Under the pieces are notes generated by a model. The model was not told where the DNA came from. It worked only from the letters and a program-made list of their open reading frames with translations, and did no database searches. Below, in pieces: positions 7,973 to 16,253 of a stretch of 64,000 bases of DNA (position 1 is its first letter; each line of letters opens with the position of its first letter). The stretch comes from Fictibacillus halophilus. Lineage in GTDB: Bacteria > Bacillota > Bacilli > Bacillales > Fictibacillaceae. A program made the translations under genes and the position numbers. The stretch is taken from contig NZ_JAEACF010000001.1 of the NCBI RefSeq assembly GCF_016401385.1, forward strand, positions 3,038,001 through 3,102,000, read 5' to 3'.

Positions 7973-9106
7973 ATGAGAATAGTAGTTAATGAAATAAGAA
8001 AGCTGTTTTCGGTAAAAATAATCTGCCTGTTACTATTAGTCAGCTTTTTTGTGTACCAGCAGTTTATTATGTTTGAATTTAAGCATTTTCCTAACGGCAG
8101 ACCACTACTAGATGATTTCCGCGCTACGCAAAAAATGCTAGTTGATTATGGTGAATCTATGGATAGTGAGGAGTTTAAAGATTTTAAAGAGATTAAAGAA
8201 CAACGAATAGCAGAAGCGACAGAATATCTTAAGTCACAGAAAGAAATGGTCGCTGCAGGCATTGATACGTATGAGGAATTTAGCAACATGGATCAAGAAA
8301 ACGAAAAACTAGCTGCCCTGCACAGCAAAATCTTTTTTGAAGACTCTGTAGATATTTTTTGGGAGATTCAGGCACGTGATGGAATCATTGACAGATATGA
8401 GCATCCTGAACGTTTTAATGAGCATGAACTAACTCCAAAACAAAATGCACGCATGGATGAATTGGTTGAAAATGGATCAACAAAGGCGATATTTACGTTT
8501 ATGGTATTTGAAAACTACAATGTTTTAATGAAATATGTAGCCATTCTTATCTTTCTAAATATCATGATTATCCTGATGCCACTATACATTCGGGACAAGC
8601 GAAATCACGTACAACTTCTGCAGTATACATCAAAAACAGGACGCAGCCTTTTTTCACATAAGCTCCTTTCTGGCTTAACTGCATCCTTAATCATTATTAC
8701 CGCCCAGCTCGCTTTTTTCTTTTTCATGTATAGAGGTAATGACACTAGTATGTTCTTTCCGTTATCCATAAACTCTATCTTTAACATCTTTGTTTCATGG
8801 TATGACCTAACCTTTTTTCAATATATCGTTCTTACTGTTATTTGTGTCTATCTGTTAGGAATAGCGTTAGTATTGGTCGGAGCTTGGATATCGAGCATCG
8901 CTCCCAATTATATGACGAGTGTAGGTCTGCATGTTCCTCTAGCATTCTTGCTATTTGGTACAGGAACCACGTATCTCGTACAAAACCTAACAAGTATCTA
9001 TTTAAATCCTTACCTCGTACCTATTTCATTTGTTACGATTCTCATTCTTACCTCGGTACTTTTTATTTGGCGTTATCGAAAAGAAAAAGTTAATAATATC
9101 CTATAA
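7973..9106 (+). CDS. ABC-2 type permease, second subunit
   Basis: 377 residues beginning MRIVVNEIRKLFSVK, with AGGACG upstream. The layout matches the preceding protein: a membrane segment at about 13-30, a charged outer loop to about 180, then about five membrane segments ending in a basic tail. It is the last gene of the sigma-factor operon and is followed by a strong hairpin terminator. The two permeases are paralogous in architecture but not closely alike in sequence, consistent with a heterodimer. Confidence 0.85.
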   Translation: MRIVVNEIRKLFSVKIICLLLLVSFFVYQQFIMFEFKHFPNGRPLLDDFRATQKMLVDYGESMDSEEFKDFKEIKEQRIAEATEYLKSQKEMVAAGIDTYEEFSNMDQENEKLAALHSKIFFEDSVDIFWEIQARDGIIDRYEHPERFNEHELTPKQNARMDELVENGSTKAIFTFMVFENYNVLMKYVAILIFLNIMIILMPLYIRDKRNHVQLLQYTSKTGRSLFSHKLLSGLTASLIIITAQLAFFFFMYRGNDTSMFFPLSINSIFNIFVSWYDLTFFQYIVLTVICVYLLGIALVLVGAWISSIAPNYMTSVGLHVPLAFLLFGTGTTYLVQNLTSIYLNPYLVPISFVTILILTSVLFIWRYRKEKVNNIL

Positions 9107-9111
9107 AAAGA

Positions 9112-9147
9112 AGCAGCATCTTTTTATTTCAGCAGATGCTGCTTTTG
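9112..9147. terminator. Bidirectional terminator
   Basis: Stem AGCAGCATCT (9112-9121) / AGATGCTGCT (9134-9143) with T runs after it on both strands. It ends the sigma/ABC operon and the convergent HAAS gene. Confidence 0.9.
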
Positions 9148-9155
9148 TATAGAAG

Positions 9156-10031
9156 TTAATTCATTACTGCTCTCAATCTCTTATTCTGCCTATTCAAAAA
9201 CAGCCATACCCCACCAAATGCGATAAATAATGCAGCAAACAGAATCGGAATTTGATAGAAACTCCAGATGCTTGGTCCGTAGTTGGTATACTGAAGATGC
9301 TTTTCAACCGTTTTTTCATAGGAAGTCTTGTATTCGTACTGAACGACCCAATTGTCATTCGCCATGATTACCGTTCCTTTATCATAGTCACTCGGCACGA
9401 TTTTGTCAGTATCCTCTATTACTTTATCGTTTCCAATGACAATGGTGGCATTCGTATAGTCGATTGGAAAATAAGTATCAGGTCCTTCCTTCACAGCTTG
9501 GTTATTTTTGTCTTGCAACCAGCTCTCAACGTCCTTAGCAGAGAACACAGCAACCAGATTTAACTTGTCATCATACTTGTTAAAGACATCTAGCAGATCG
9601 TATTTTTCCTTGTCTCCTACTTCATTTGATGCATCTAATACGTCAAACACATCGTTCATGATGATTTCCTTTTCCTCTTCCACTACTTGAAGCTGATCTA
9701 GTTCTTCTTTATAAGAATTTGCTTTTGAATAAGACGTGATGAAGAAGATCGCGCTTAGAACGAGAAAAATGACTGAAAGCGTTAGGATATAGTTCGTAAA
9801 CTTTTTCTGAACCGTAAAGAATTCAGAAAGTCCTTTGACCATTTGATTCCTACCGCCAAAGTTGTTAATCGCAATACGGATCGCTTCTTCTTCCGTTTTT
9901 CCTTCTGCTTTTAAATCTTCAACGGCTTCAATGAGGTGTGAACGCATCTCTCTTTTTAACTCTTCCACTTCGTTTCTAGATCCTACAACATCTTTGTAGA
10001 TGGATTGTATGTATTTATCGATCTGTTTCAA
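9156..10031 (-). CDS. HAAS-domain membrane protein partnered with PadR
   Basis: 291 residues. Residues 1-70 form a HAAS/permease-prefix domain (MKQIDKYIQSIYKDVVGSRN, then REMRSHLIEAVEDL and EEEAIRIAINNFGG). A membrane segment at about 82-102, an outer domain of about 140 residues and a second membrane segment near 258-280 follow. HAAS proteins are regularly encoded just after a PadR regulator, as here with a 2-bp gap. Its function in the family is poorly known; a membrane sensor that modulates PadR is a reasonable inference. It faces the sigma/ABC operon tail to tail. Confidence 0.85.
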   Translation of the reverse strand: MKQIDKYIQSIYKDVVGSRNEVEELKREMRSHLIEAVEDLKAEGKTEEEAIRIAINNFGGRNQMVKGLSEFFTVQKKFTNYILTLSVIFLVLSAIFFITSYSKANSYKEELDQLQVVEEEKEIIMNDVFDVLDASNEVGDKEKYDLLDVFNKYDDKLNLVAVFSAKDVESWLQDKNNQAVKEGPDTYFPIDYTNATIVIGNDKVIEDTDKIVPSDYDKGTVIMANDNWVVQYEYKTSYEKTVEKHLQYTNYGPSIWSFYQIPILFAALFIAFGGVWLFLNRQNKRLRAVMN

Positions 10032-10033
10032 AA

Positions 10034-10369
10034 CTATTCTCCCCCTTCAATGAATTGATCAATGATTCGTTTTACAAACTGCCATTCTCTTCGCTTTTGC
10101 TCAAATCCATCCTTCCCTTGCTCCGTCAATCTATAATACTTTCGCCTTCCTCCTGGCCCGTGCTCGTCTCCCCAGTAGGATTCAATCCATTCGTTCTTTT
10201 CTAATCGTTTTAGTGATAAATAAAGCGTTCCTTCTTTTAACTCAAACTGATCATCACTTTTTTCTCGAACAAGCTTTGCCAGCTCATAACCGTACATATC
10301 TCTTTTAACCAATAACGATAAAATCAACGTGTCAATGTGGCCTTTAAGAACCTCTTTGTTAACTTCCAT
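10034..10369 (-). CDS. PadR-family transcriptional regulator
   Basis: 111 residues, typical for short PadR proteins. The winged helix is clear: LILSLLVKRDMYGYELAKLV, then ELKEGTLYLSLKRLEKNEWI and GPGGRRKYYRLTEQG. It is the first gene of a two-gene operon with the HAAS protein. Upstream lies a promoter with an inverted repeat over its -35 and spacer, so it probably represses itself. The target beyond its own operon is unknown. Confidence 0.93.
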   Translation of the reverse strand: MEVNKEVLKGHIDTLILSLLVKRDMYGYELAKLVREKSDDQFELKEGTLYLSLKRLEKNEWIESYWGDEHGPGGRRKYYRLTEQGKDGFEQKRREWQFVKRIIDQFIEGGE

Positions 10370-10389
10370 TTATAACCACCTCCAAATTC

Positions 10390-10424
10390 AATATAAAATA
10401 TAATACCTAATAATGCAAGGTATT
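10390..10424 (-). promoter_or_regulatory. padR promoter with overlapping inverted-repeat operator
   Basis: On the minus strand TTGCAT (10413-10418) and TATATT (10390-10395) are 17 nt apart, a good SigA promoter. The inverted repeat AATACCT-N9-AGGTATT (10402-10424) covers the -35 box and spacer, the right place for PadR self-repression. The repeat and promoter are seen; binding is inference. Confidence 0.6.
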
Positions 10425-10459
10425 ATTAAAACAAATATATTAGAACTCTTTTCCCCATG

Positions 10460-10487
10460 AAAAAAGCACCGGCCACTTAGCCGATAC
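10460..10487 (-). terminator. Terminator of the AraC-family gene
   Basis: On the minus strand an 8-bp stem with G-U pairs (10480-10487 with 10466-10473) is followed by six T residues. Confidence 0.7.
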
Positions 10488-10503
10488 TTCCTACACTACT
10501 TCT

Positions 10504-11373
10504 TTATTTTTTCTTAACAGGCACCCAAATCTCACTTCTAAATGTAGGTGACGTCGTATCTTTATCCGCGTTCCAAAGAATCTCTGGTCCTTCTGTTTGT
10601 TCATACGACGATGATGGAAACCATTCTGAATAGATGCGTCCCCACACGTTTTGCAAAGTTTCTGGAAAAGGGCCGACCGCTTCAAATACTGCCCAAGTGG
10701 ATGCTTCCACCTTTAGTTGTGACATATTCTCGGGACATTCGTTGATAGTGGCTGCCCCAATATAATGATCAAGCTCACTGTTTTCAGTTGCCCTCTCCGA
10801 AAAGTTCGTTGAAGCGCTGATTATGCCACTTGGCTCTATATTTGATAAACTCTTCAGCTGCTGGATCATCTCTGGTGTGAGGCTTTGCCACATCCCGGCG
10901 ATCTCAGGATTTACCCCTTCAAAAATAAGCGGAACTCTTTTCTTGAGACCCACAATAGAAAAGGCCTCTTTTTCAACAATACGATAGTTCATCTCACTTC
11001 CTCCTTTTACCGATAATTGAAAGGACATGCGCGGAAAGGCTTTGAGTGAATGACCACTTTTACGAGCTTCTGAAGGTGTAATACCATGCATCTGCTGAAA
11101 AGCTTTTGTAAAAGAATCTGGTGAAGAGTATCCGTATTTCACTGCCACATCAATTACTTTTATGTCGCTGTTCTGCAATTCAAATGCTGCAAGAGTTAGC
11201 CTTCTGCGGCGAACGTATTCTGAAAGTGGAACTCCTGCCAAAAAGGAAAACATTCGTTTAAAATGATACTCTGAACAATACGCTCGTTTCGCTACTTCCG
11301 CAAAGTCGATCTCATATTGTAGATGATCCTCCATATATTGCAACGCGTCGTTCATACTCTTTAGCGAATCCAT
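10504..11373 (-). CDS. AraC-family regulator with GyrI-like effector domain
   Basis: 289 residues. Residues 8-105 hold two AraC helix-turn-helix motifs ([20 protein letters not shown] and [20 protein letters not shown]). A linker leads to a GyrI-like/SOUL-type ligand-binding domain (about 127-289). The architecture matches B. subtilis YdeE and Rob/BmrR-type drug-responsive regulators. The neighbouring upstream gene is a drug/metabolite exporter on the same strand, separated by a terminator, so a regulator-exporter link is possible but unproven. Confidence 0.88.
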   Translation of the reverse strand: MDSLKSMNDALQYMEDHLQYEIDFAEVAKRAYCSEYHFKRMFSFLAGVPLSEYVRRRRLTLAAFELQNSDIKVIDVAVKYGYSSPDSFTKAFQQMHGITPSEARKSGHSLKAFPRMSFQLSVKGGSEMNYRIVEKEAFSIVGLKKRVPLIFEGVNPEIAGMWQSLTPEMIQQLKSLSNIEPSGIISASTNFSERATENSELDHYIGAATINECPENMSQLKVEASTWAVFEAVGPFPETLQNVWGRIYSEWFPSSSYEQTEGPEILWNADKDTTSPTFRSEIWVPVKKK

Positions 11374-11471
11374 TACTAACGCCTCCTTTCAAAATAAGAA
11401 TAACAAGGGGAAGAAGATGACATCCGACAATCTCTGTATATAGTTTAACGGATTTGAAGTTTTTATCGCAC

Positions 11472-11505
11472 AAAAAAACAACCGCTGCTACGGGCAACGG
11501 CTGTT
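11472..11505 (-). terminator. Terminator of the DMT exporter gene
   Basis: Minus-strand stem AACAGCCGTTGC (11494-11505) with its partner at 11477-11488, including G-U pairs, followed by seven T residues. Confidence 0.8.
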
Positions 11506-11567
11506 CCAAATTACTATTTAAAAAGGGGGGGTAGTACTACTATTCCCAGCTCACATATTTTTATTCA

Positions 11568-12530
11568 TCATTTTGCAAGTTTCATAGATTTTTTTTGCAC
11601 AACTTCTGTCTTTCCATAATAACTGTGTAAAAACATGCCCAGCATGATAATGAGAACGCCCATCATAGAAAGGAACGTTGGACTTGCAATCGATAACAGC
11701 CACATCTCGCCTGCTAATACAAAAATGATTTCAGCCGATTGCGTGGCTTCTACACCTGCAAGTTTCACAGGGTTGTTCGCACAAAGATCCGTCGCTTGGA
11801 AAAAGAGTACGGTTGCGATAACCCCTGATGAAATGGCCACTAAAAACGTCTGCCACAACTGATCGTTCGTTGGAGGTCCACTCTCCACCCATCCAATTCC
11901 TGCGAGGACAACCCACCACGGAAGTGAAGCGATCGTCATACCGAATGCTCGCTGAAAAGCATCGAGACGTTTGTTCGTTACAACCATCATTTTTCGATTG
12001 CCAAGTGGATAAGCGATTGCCGCAATCAGAACTGGCAGCACAACGTTCAACCAAGCGGAGCCGTTCACACCACTCGCTTCCTGCACTTGAACGAGTGCGA
12101 CACCTCCTAGTATGATCATCGAAAAACCTAATCCTTTAAAGGGAATCTTTTGGCGTATTGCTCCATGCCCTTTGTCCCCTTCATAAAAAAAGGGCACGAG
12201 AAGAGAGCCTGCAACGATTGTAATCTGCCACGTCGCGGCGACTAACCACGCCTCTCCAAAACCTGCTGCGTATGTAATCGGTGCATAAAAGAGCACAAAT
12301 CCTACCGAACTCCATAAAAACCATGTACCAAATCGTGCTCTAAGTTCCTGAAAAACAGGACGCACGTTGCCACGCATCCAAACGATGATCCACAATAACG
12401 GAACCATGTAAAAAAAGCGAAGGGCTGCACTCCAATGCCAGCTTCCGCCTGATAAGTCCATGGAACGATTCAAAATGAACGTGACGCCAAATAAAAAGGC
12501 TGCCGCAATCCCAAGCCATATCGGTCTCAT
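11568..12530 (-). CDS. Multidrug-resistance DMT-type efflux transporter
   Basis: 320 residues beginning MRPIWLGIAAAFLFG. The ATG at 12530 is chosen because GGAGG sits 7 nt upstream; the longer frame to 12581 has no site. Ten membrane segments are expected from the spacing of hydrophobic blocks. Motifs such as TFILNRSMDLSGGSWHWSAA and GVEATQSAEIIFVLAGEMW fit the multidrug-resistance efflux family of the drug/metabolite superfamily (relatives of EmrE and EamA). The gene is alone between two terminated units. Substrate unknown. Confidence 0.85.
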   Translation of the reverse strand: MRPIWLGIAAAFLFGVTFILNRSMDLSGGSWHWSAALRFFYMVPLLWIIVWMRGNVRPVFQELRARFGTWFLWSSVGFVLFYAPITYAAGFGEAWLVAATWQITIVAGSLLVPFFYEGDKGHGAIRQKIPFKGLGFSMIILGGVALVQVQEASGVNGSAWLNVVLPVLIAAIAYPLGNRKMMVVTNKRLDAFQRAFGMTIASLPWWVVLAGIGWVESGPPTNDQLWQTFLVAISSGVIATVLFFQATDLCANNPVKLAGVEATQSAEIIFVLAGEMWLLSIASPTFLSMMGVLIIMLGMFLHSYYGKTEVVQKKSMKLAK

Positions 12531-12746
12531 GTTAAGTCCTCCGTTTCCCTTTAAAAAGTATTCATCTGTCTTGTCCAACATGCTTATCTTTTTTTATTAT
12601 CTTACCATATGGTTGTACGAATTTGGGAAGACTCTCCATAAATGTATGAATTGCTTTAAAACTGTTAGTTACACAGAGCGAGAAAGTATGAGAAATGGTA
12701 TACTGGTACAAATAATAATTCTATATTCAAAAGGAGGACAACAATT

Positions 12747-12827
12747 ATGGTTGGAGTTCTAATTTTGGTAGGAAGTATTGCAGCTTGTGTAGCTGTTGGA
12801 TTTGGAAGAAAAGTTTGGAAGCAGTAA
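12747..12827 (+). CDS. 26-residue single-pass membrane peptide
   Basis: The reading is MVGVLILVGSIAACV, then AVGFGRKVWKQ and TAA. An excellent ribosome site (AAAGGAGGACAACAATT-ATG) and a strong terminator at 12905-12935 mark it as a genuine tiny gene. Residues 2-19 form one membrane helix and the C-terminus is basic, so it should insert with the tail inside. A TATACT box lies about 45 nt upstream. Family not recognised. It could be a regulatory membrane peptide or a type I toxin, but no antisense RNA partner is evident. Confidence 0.7.
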   Translation: MVGVLILVGSIAACVAVGFGRKVWKQ

Positions 12828-12904
12828 CATTTAAAAGCTTCCAGTCAACGCCATCAAATAAAGCTAAGAAACACGTATGACTATTATATTGAGATACAAG
12901 TTTT

Positions 12905-12935
12905 AAAGCACTGTGAGAAATCACAGTGCTTTTTC
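12905..12935 (+). terminator. Terminator of the small membrane peptide gene
   Basis: Perfect 12-bp stem AAAGCACTGTGA / TCACAGTGCTTT with GAAA loop and T run. Confidence 0.92.
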
Positions 12936-12960
12936 TAATAAAGTCTTAAGTCGCTTCCCC

Positions 12961-13491
12961 TTAAGCCAAAAACACGGCTCCATACCCGAGTGATCCAATA
13001 ATGACGAACACCGGGGACACTTTCACTTTCTCCATCAATAAAAAACTGGCAGCAGCTAAAAACAGTGTATGCATCCAACCGACACTGATATAAGATTCAG
13101 CAAAGAACTGATACGCCATGATGCCAAGAAGCACAGCGATTGTAGGTTTTACATATGTGCTCATGTTCTTTACTCTCGGTGAGTCTTTAAATTTATAAAC
13201 AAGACCTAAAAACGCGACCATCAATAAAAGAGAAGGTGCAACGGTTGCGAACACACCAACAAACGCCCCAAACCAGCCCCCTTCTTGGTATCCGATATAG
13301 CCTGCCATCTTCGTCGCGATCGGACCAGGAAGCGCATTACCTAGCGCCAGTACTTCGGTAAATTCATTAACAGAAAGCCATTCATAGCGGTCAACGACTT
13401 CGTTTTCAATTAAAGGAATGGACGCCGGTCCACCGCCATATCCTAAAATTCCGGGTAAGAAAAAGGCGAGAAAGATATGCCAAAAAGTCAT
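12961..13491 (-). CDS. Chromate transporter, half-size subunit B
   Basis: 176 residues, one CHR domain instead of the fused two-domain ChrA. Signature blocks are FFLPGILGYGGGPASIPLIE and VLALGNALPGPIATKMAGYI. About five membrane segments. The start overlaps the preceding CHR gene by 4 nt (ATGA), so the two halves are coupled and act as a pair, as in B. subtilis YwrA/YwrB. The family exports chromate in resistant strains, but half-size pairs in bacilli may have another anion as natural substrate. Confidence 0.92.
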   Translation of the reverse strand: MTFWHIFLAFFLPGILGYGGGPASIPLIENEVVDRYEWLSVNEFTEVLALGNALPGPIATKMAGYIGYQEGGWFGAFVGVFATVAPSLLLMVAFLGLVYKFKDSPRVKNMSTYVKPTIAVLLGIMAYQFFAESYISVGWMHTLFLAAASFLLMEKVKVSPVFVIIGSLGYGAVFLA

Positions 13492-14069
13492 CCTGTCTCC
13501 TCTCCTTCCCGCACGCTTGCTTTCTTTTTATCCGTTCCCTTCAATGGTCCAAAAAGAGCGTATGCCAATAATGCACCAATGATGATTCCAGGGTGGACAC
13601 CTAGAAATTGAAGAAGGATAACACCAGCGAAAATGTGAAAAAGGCTTAGTTTTAAACCTAACCCTTTTTTGGAGCTATCAAAGAATTGCCACGTTAGTAC
13701 AGCGAGCATCACAGCGACAACGGGAATGACTCCTTTTGTCATGCCTTGCACCCATGGCTGATCTTTAAATTCTCGGAGTGAGGTTAAGAGCAGAATCATG
13801 AGGATAATGGTTGGCAGAATCGTTGCTAATAGCGAAACGAAGAGACCCGTAATGCCTGCCACTCGGTATCCGATATATCCGGCCATTTTTGTCGCGATCG
13901 GCCCAGGCAGTGTGTTTCCTAGCGCCAACACATCTCCAAATTCTTCGTCGTTCATCCATTTGTATTTTCCGACCACTTCCTTATGAACTAAAGGGATGGA
14001 AGAAGGACCTCCCCCATACCCCAGCATGCCTGACCGAAAGAAGGCAAGAAACAAGTTGAGATACGTCAT
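13488..14069 (-). CDS. Chromate transporter, half-size subunit A
   Basis: 193 residues. The CHR signature is intact (FFRSGMLGYGGGPSSIPLVH and VLALGNTLPGPIATKMAGYI), followed by about five membrane segments and a charged tail (TDKKKASVREGEE). AAAGGAC lies 8 nt before the ATG. It follows the gamma-glutamyltransferase gene by 36 bp and overlaps the second half-transporter by 4 nt. The same three gene types are neighbours in B. subtilis (ywrA, ywrB, ywrD). Confidence 0.92.
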   Translation of the reverse strand: MTYLNLFLAFFRSGMLGYGGGPSSIPLVHKEVVGKYKWMNDEEFGDVLALGNTLPGPIATKMAGYIGYRVAGITGLFVSLLATILPTIILMILLLTSLREFKDQPWVQGMTKGVIPVVAVMLAVLTWQFFDSSKKGLGLKLSLFHIFAGVILLQFLGVHPGIIIGALLAYALFGPLKGTDKKKASVREGEETG

Positions 14070-14105
14070 GTGATCAGTCCTTTATTCTTAGTTGAGATTT
14101 GTTTG

Positions 14106-15749
14106 TTACCATGCAGCGATCGATCCATCTGTTCTTCCTTCCGTTCCACCCGCTAAAACTCCTGTCTCTGGGTCTCTCCAAATAATCTGGCCGCGGCCAA
14201 AGTTCCCTGAATCTGCGGCCACTTGAACGTCATGACCTCTTCTGGCTAGGTCATCAACAATATGCGACGGAAGTGAGCGTTCAACTAGAACTTTCTTATC
14301 CTCCATCCACTGCCAGCGTGGCGCATCTAGTGCGGCTTGCGGGTTCAGATGAAAATCAATCGTGTTCACCACAACTTGCACGTGACCTTGAGGCTGCATG
14401 TAGCCTCCCATCACACCGAAAGGTCCTACTGCTTTTCCGTTCTTCGTTAAAAATCCTGGTATGATTGTGTGATACGTCTTTTTGCCTGGAGCGAGTGCGT
14501 TATCGTGATCTGGATCCAGCGAGAAATCATGTCCTCTATTCTGCAGACCGATCCCCGTTTCAGGAACGACCACGCCAGAACCAAAGCCCATGTAGTTGCT
14601 CTGAATGAACGAGACCATATTGCCGTCTTCATCTGCCGTTGCAAGATATACCGTTCCACCACTTGGTGGTGTGCCAGGTTCTGGCTGAAGAGCTTCACTA
14701 CCGATCAGGTCTCTTCGTTTTGCAGCATAGCTCTCCGACAATAATCCTTCAACAGATACATTCATTCTTGAGCGGTCTGTTACATATTTTTTCGCATCAA
14801 CAAAGGCTAGTTTGATGGCTTCGATCTGTTTATGATACGTTTCGGCTGATTCTTTTTCGGTAAAATCATATCCTTTTAACGTGTTGAGTGCCATGAGTGC
14901 AACGATTCCTTGACCGTTCGGCGGAATCTCCCAAACGTCGTATCCTCTGTAGTTCACGCTGATTGGTTTCACCCACTTGGGATAAAAGGTAGCAAGATCC
15001 TCACTTCGGAGAAATCCGCCGTGCGCTTCTGACGCCTCGCTTATTTTTTGTGCGAGTACTCCTCTATAAAAAGATTCTGATTTCGTTTCTGCGATGTCTC
15101 GTAATGTGCTTGCATGGTGAGGTGAGCGCCAAATCTCGCCTACTTCTGGTGCACGTCCCTTCGGTGCAAAGGTTTTGAACCAGCTCTCGAACTCCTCGCC
15201 TTTTAATTCACGCTTGTACGTTTCATACGCTTTTCGCCAGTACTTACCGAGAATAGGCGTCAATGGGTAACCTTCTTCTGCGTAAGAGATTGCAGGTTTC
15301 AGCACTTCTTTAAACGGAAGCTTGCCAAATCGGTTGGAAAGTTCTGCCCATGCAGCTGGTGCACCTGGCACCGTAACAGGCAGCCAACCGAACTTTGGCA
15401 TGGTATCATGTCCCGCTTTCTTTACTTCTTCGATCGAGATGCTTCTTGGTGCAGGACCACTCGAGTTCAAGCCATGCAGTTCACCATTCATCCAGACGAG
15501 AGCGAATGCATCACCACCGATACCGTTTGATGTTGGCTCAACAACCGTTAGGCAAGCTGCGGTGGCAATGGCTGCATCAACCGCATTTCCACCCTTTTTT
15601 AACATGTCAAGCCCAGCTTGTGCGGCGAGCGGCTGACTCGTCGCAACCATTCCTTTTTTCGAAAAAATGCTCATCCGATCTGAATGATAAGGGTTATGAA
15701 GGGCATTGTACTGAAGTTTCTGTTTCGTATCCTGTATCGTTTGATTCAT
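14106..15749 (-). CDS. Gamma-glutamyltransferase family protein (YwrD-like)
   Basis: 547 residues from the ATG at 15749, which has AAGGTGAG 6 nt upstream; a GTG three codons earlier lies inside that site. Ntn-hydrolase gamma-glutamyltransferase fold: GGNAVDAAIATAACLTVVEP at about 53-72, and the autoprocessing site before Thr366 in PPSGGTVYLATADEDGN, giving large and small chains. There is no signal peptide, so it probably acts in the cytoplasm, unlike secreted Ggt. The family cleaves or transfers the gamma-glutamyl group of glutathione-like compounds. It heads an operon with the split chromate transporter, which suggests a link to anion or thiol stress. Confidence 0.9.
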   Translation of the reverse strand: MNQTIQDTKQKLQYNALHNPYHSDRMSIFSKKGMVATSQPLAAQAGLDMLKKGGNAVDAAIATAACLTVVEPTSNGIGGDAFALVWMNGELHGLNSSGPAPRSISIEEVKKAGHDTMPKFGWLPVTVPGAPAAWAELSNRFGKLPFKEVLKPAISYAEEGYPLTPILGKYWRKAYETYKRELKGEEFESWFKTFAPKGRAPEVGEIWRSPHHASTLRDIAETKSESFYRGVLAQKISEASEAHGGFLRSEDLATFYPKWVKPISVNYRGYDVWEIPPNGQGIVALMALNTLKGYDFTEKESAETYHKQIEAIKLAFVDAKKYVTDRSRMNVSVEGLLSESYAAKRRDLIGSEALQPEPGTPPSGGTVYLATADEDGNMVSFIQSNYMGFGSGVVVPETGIGLQNRGHDFSLDPDHDNALAPGKKTYHTIIPGFLTKNGKAVGPFGVMGGYMQPQGHVQVVVNTIDFHLNPQAALDAPRWQWMEDKKVLVERSLPSHIVDDLARRGHDVQVAADSGNFGRGQIIWRDPETGVLAGGTEGRTDGSIAAW

Positions 15750-15985
15750 GATTCTCACCTTTCGTTTTGGGAAGTTAAGGTGCCTTTATAGATTAATTCA
15801 TTGTATGGTTTATTATCTAAAAATTCAAATAATCGCACTAAAACAGAACTGTATTACAACAGTTTTTTATTTTTTTACACATCCCTACAAACCCAGTCAT
15901 ATCACGGATAAACAGTTGGACAGATGACTCAATTTTATAAAAAAACGGAAAATGTTATAAAACAGGTGTTGCAAAAATTAAGCTG

Positions 15986-16006
15986 TTATAATACAATGCA
16001 TTATAA
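15986..16006. promoter_or_regulatory. Inverted repeat in the yhfH promoter region
   Basis: TTATAAT-N7-ATTATAA lies 32 nt before the yhfH ATG and contains two TATAAT-like boxes. It may be a promoter -10 with overlapping operator. The rest of 15750-16038 is A/T-rich with nothing else recognisable. Confidence 0.35.
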
Positions 16007-16038
16007 TCAAATCAAACACAAAACAGGAGGAAATTAAA

Positions 16039-16170
16039 ATGAAAAACTACTTGGAGCTTCACCGTAATATTCCGGACAAAACGTGTATAGAATGTGGATG
16101 TGTAATTGAGGAACAGCACGAATCTTATCTTTATGAGTGCGAGCGTTGCATGGGAAAACACGAGAGGTAA
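16039..16170 (+). CDS. yhfH: YhfH-family small zinc-ribbon protein
   Basis: 43 residues starting MKNYLELHRNIPDKTC. Two Cys pairs (CIECGC at 16-21 and CERC at 34-37) would bind one zinc ion. AGGAGG lies 8 nt before the ATG. Length, Cys pattern and N-terminus match the YhfH family of bacilli, whose function is unknown. It stands alone, with a hairpin overlapping its stop codon, just ahead of the glyoxylate shunt genes. Confidence 0.8.
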   Translation: MKNYLELHRNIPDKTCIECGCVIEEQHESYLYECERCMGKHER

Positions 16171-16186
16171 ATTTTTTTACCTCTTC
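16163..16186 (+). terminator. Hairpin terminator after yhfH
   Basis: AGAGGTAA (16163-16170, including the stop codon) pairs with TTACCTCT (16177-16184). The T tract lies in the loop and the run after the stem is short, so strength is uncertain. Confidence 0.5.
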
Positions 16187-16253
16187 TGTTATATAACAAT
16201 AATAATTTATTCTTATCTGTTTAATAACATACTCAGAAAGGACTGTGTAATAA

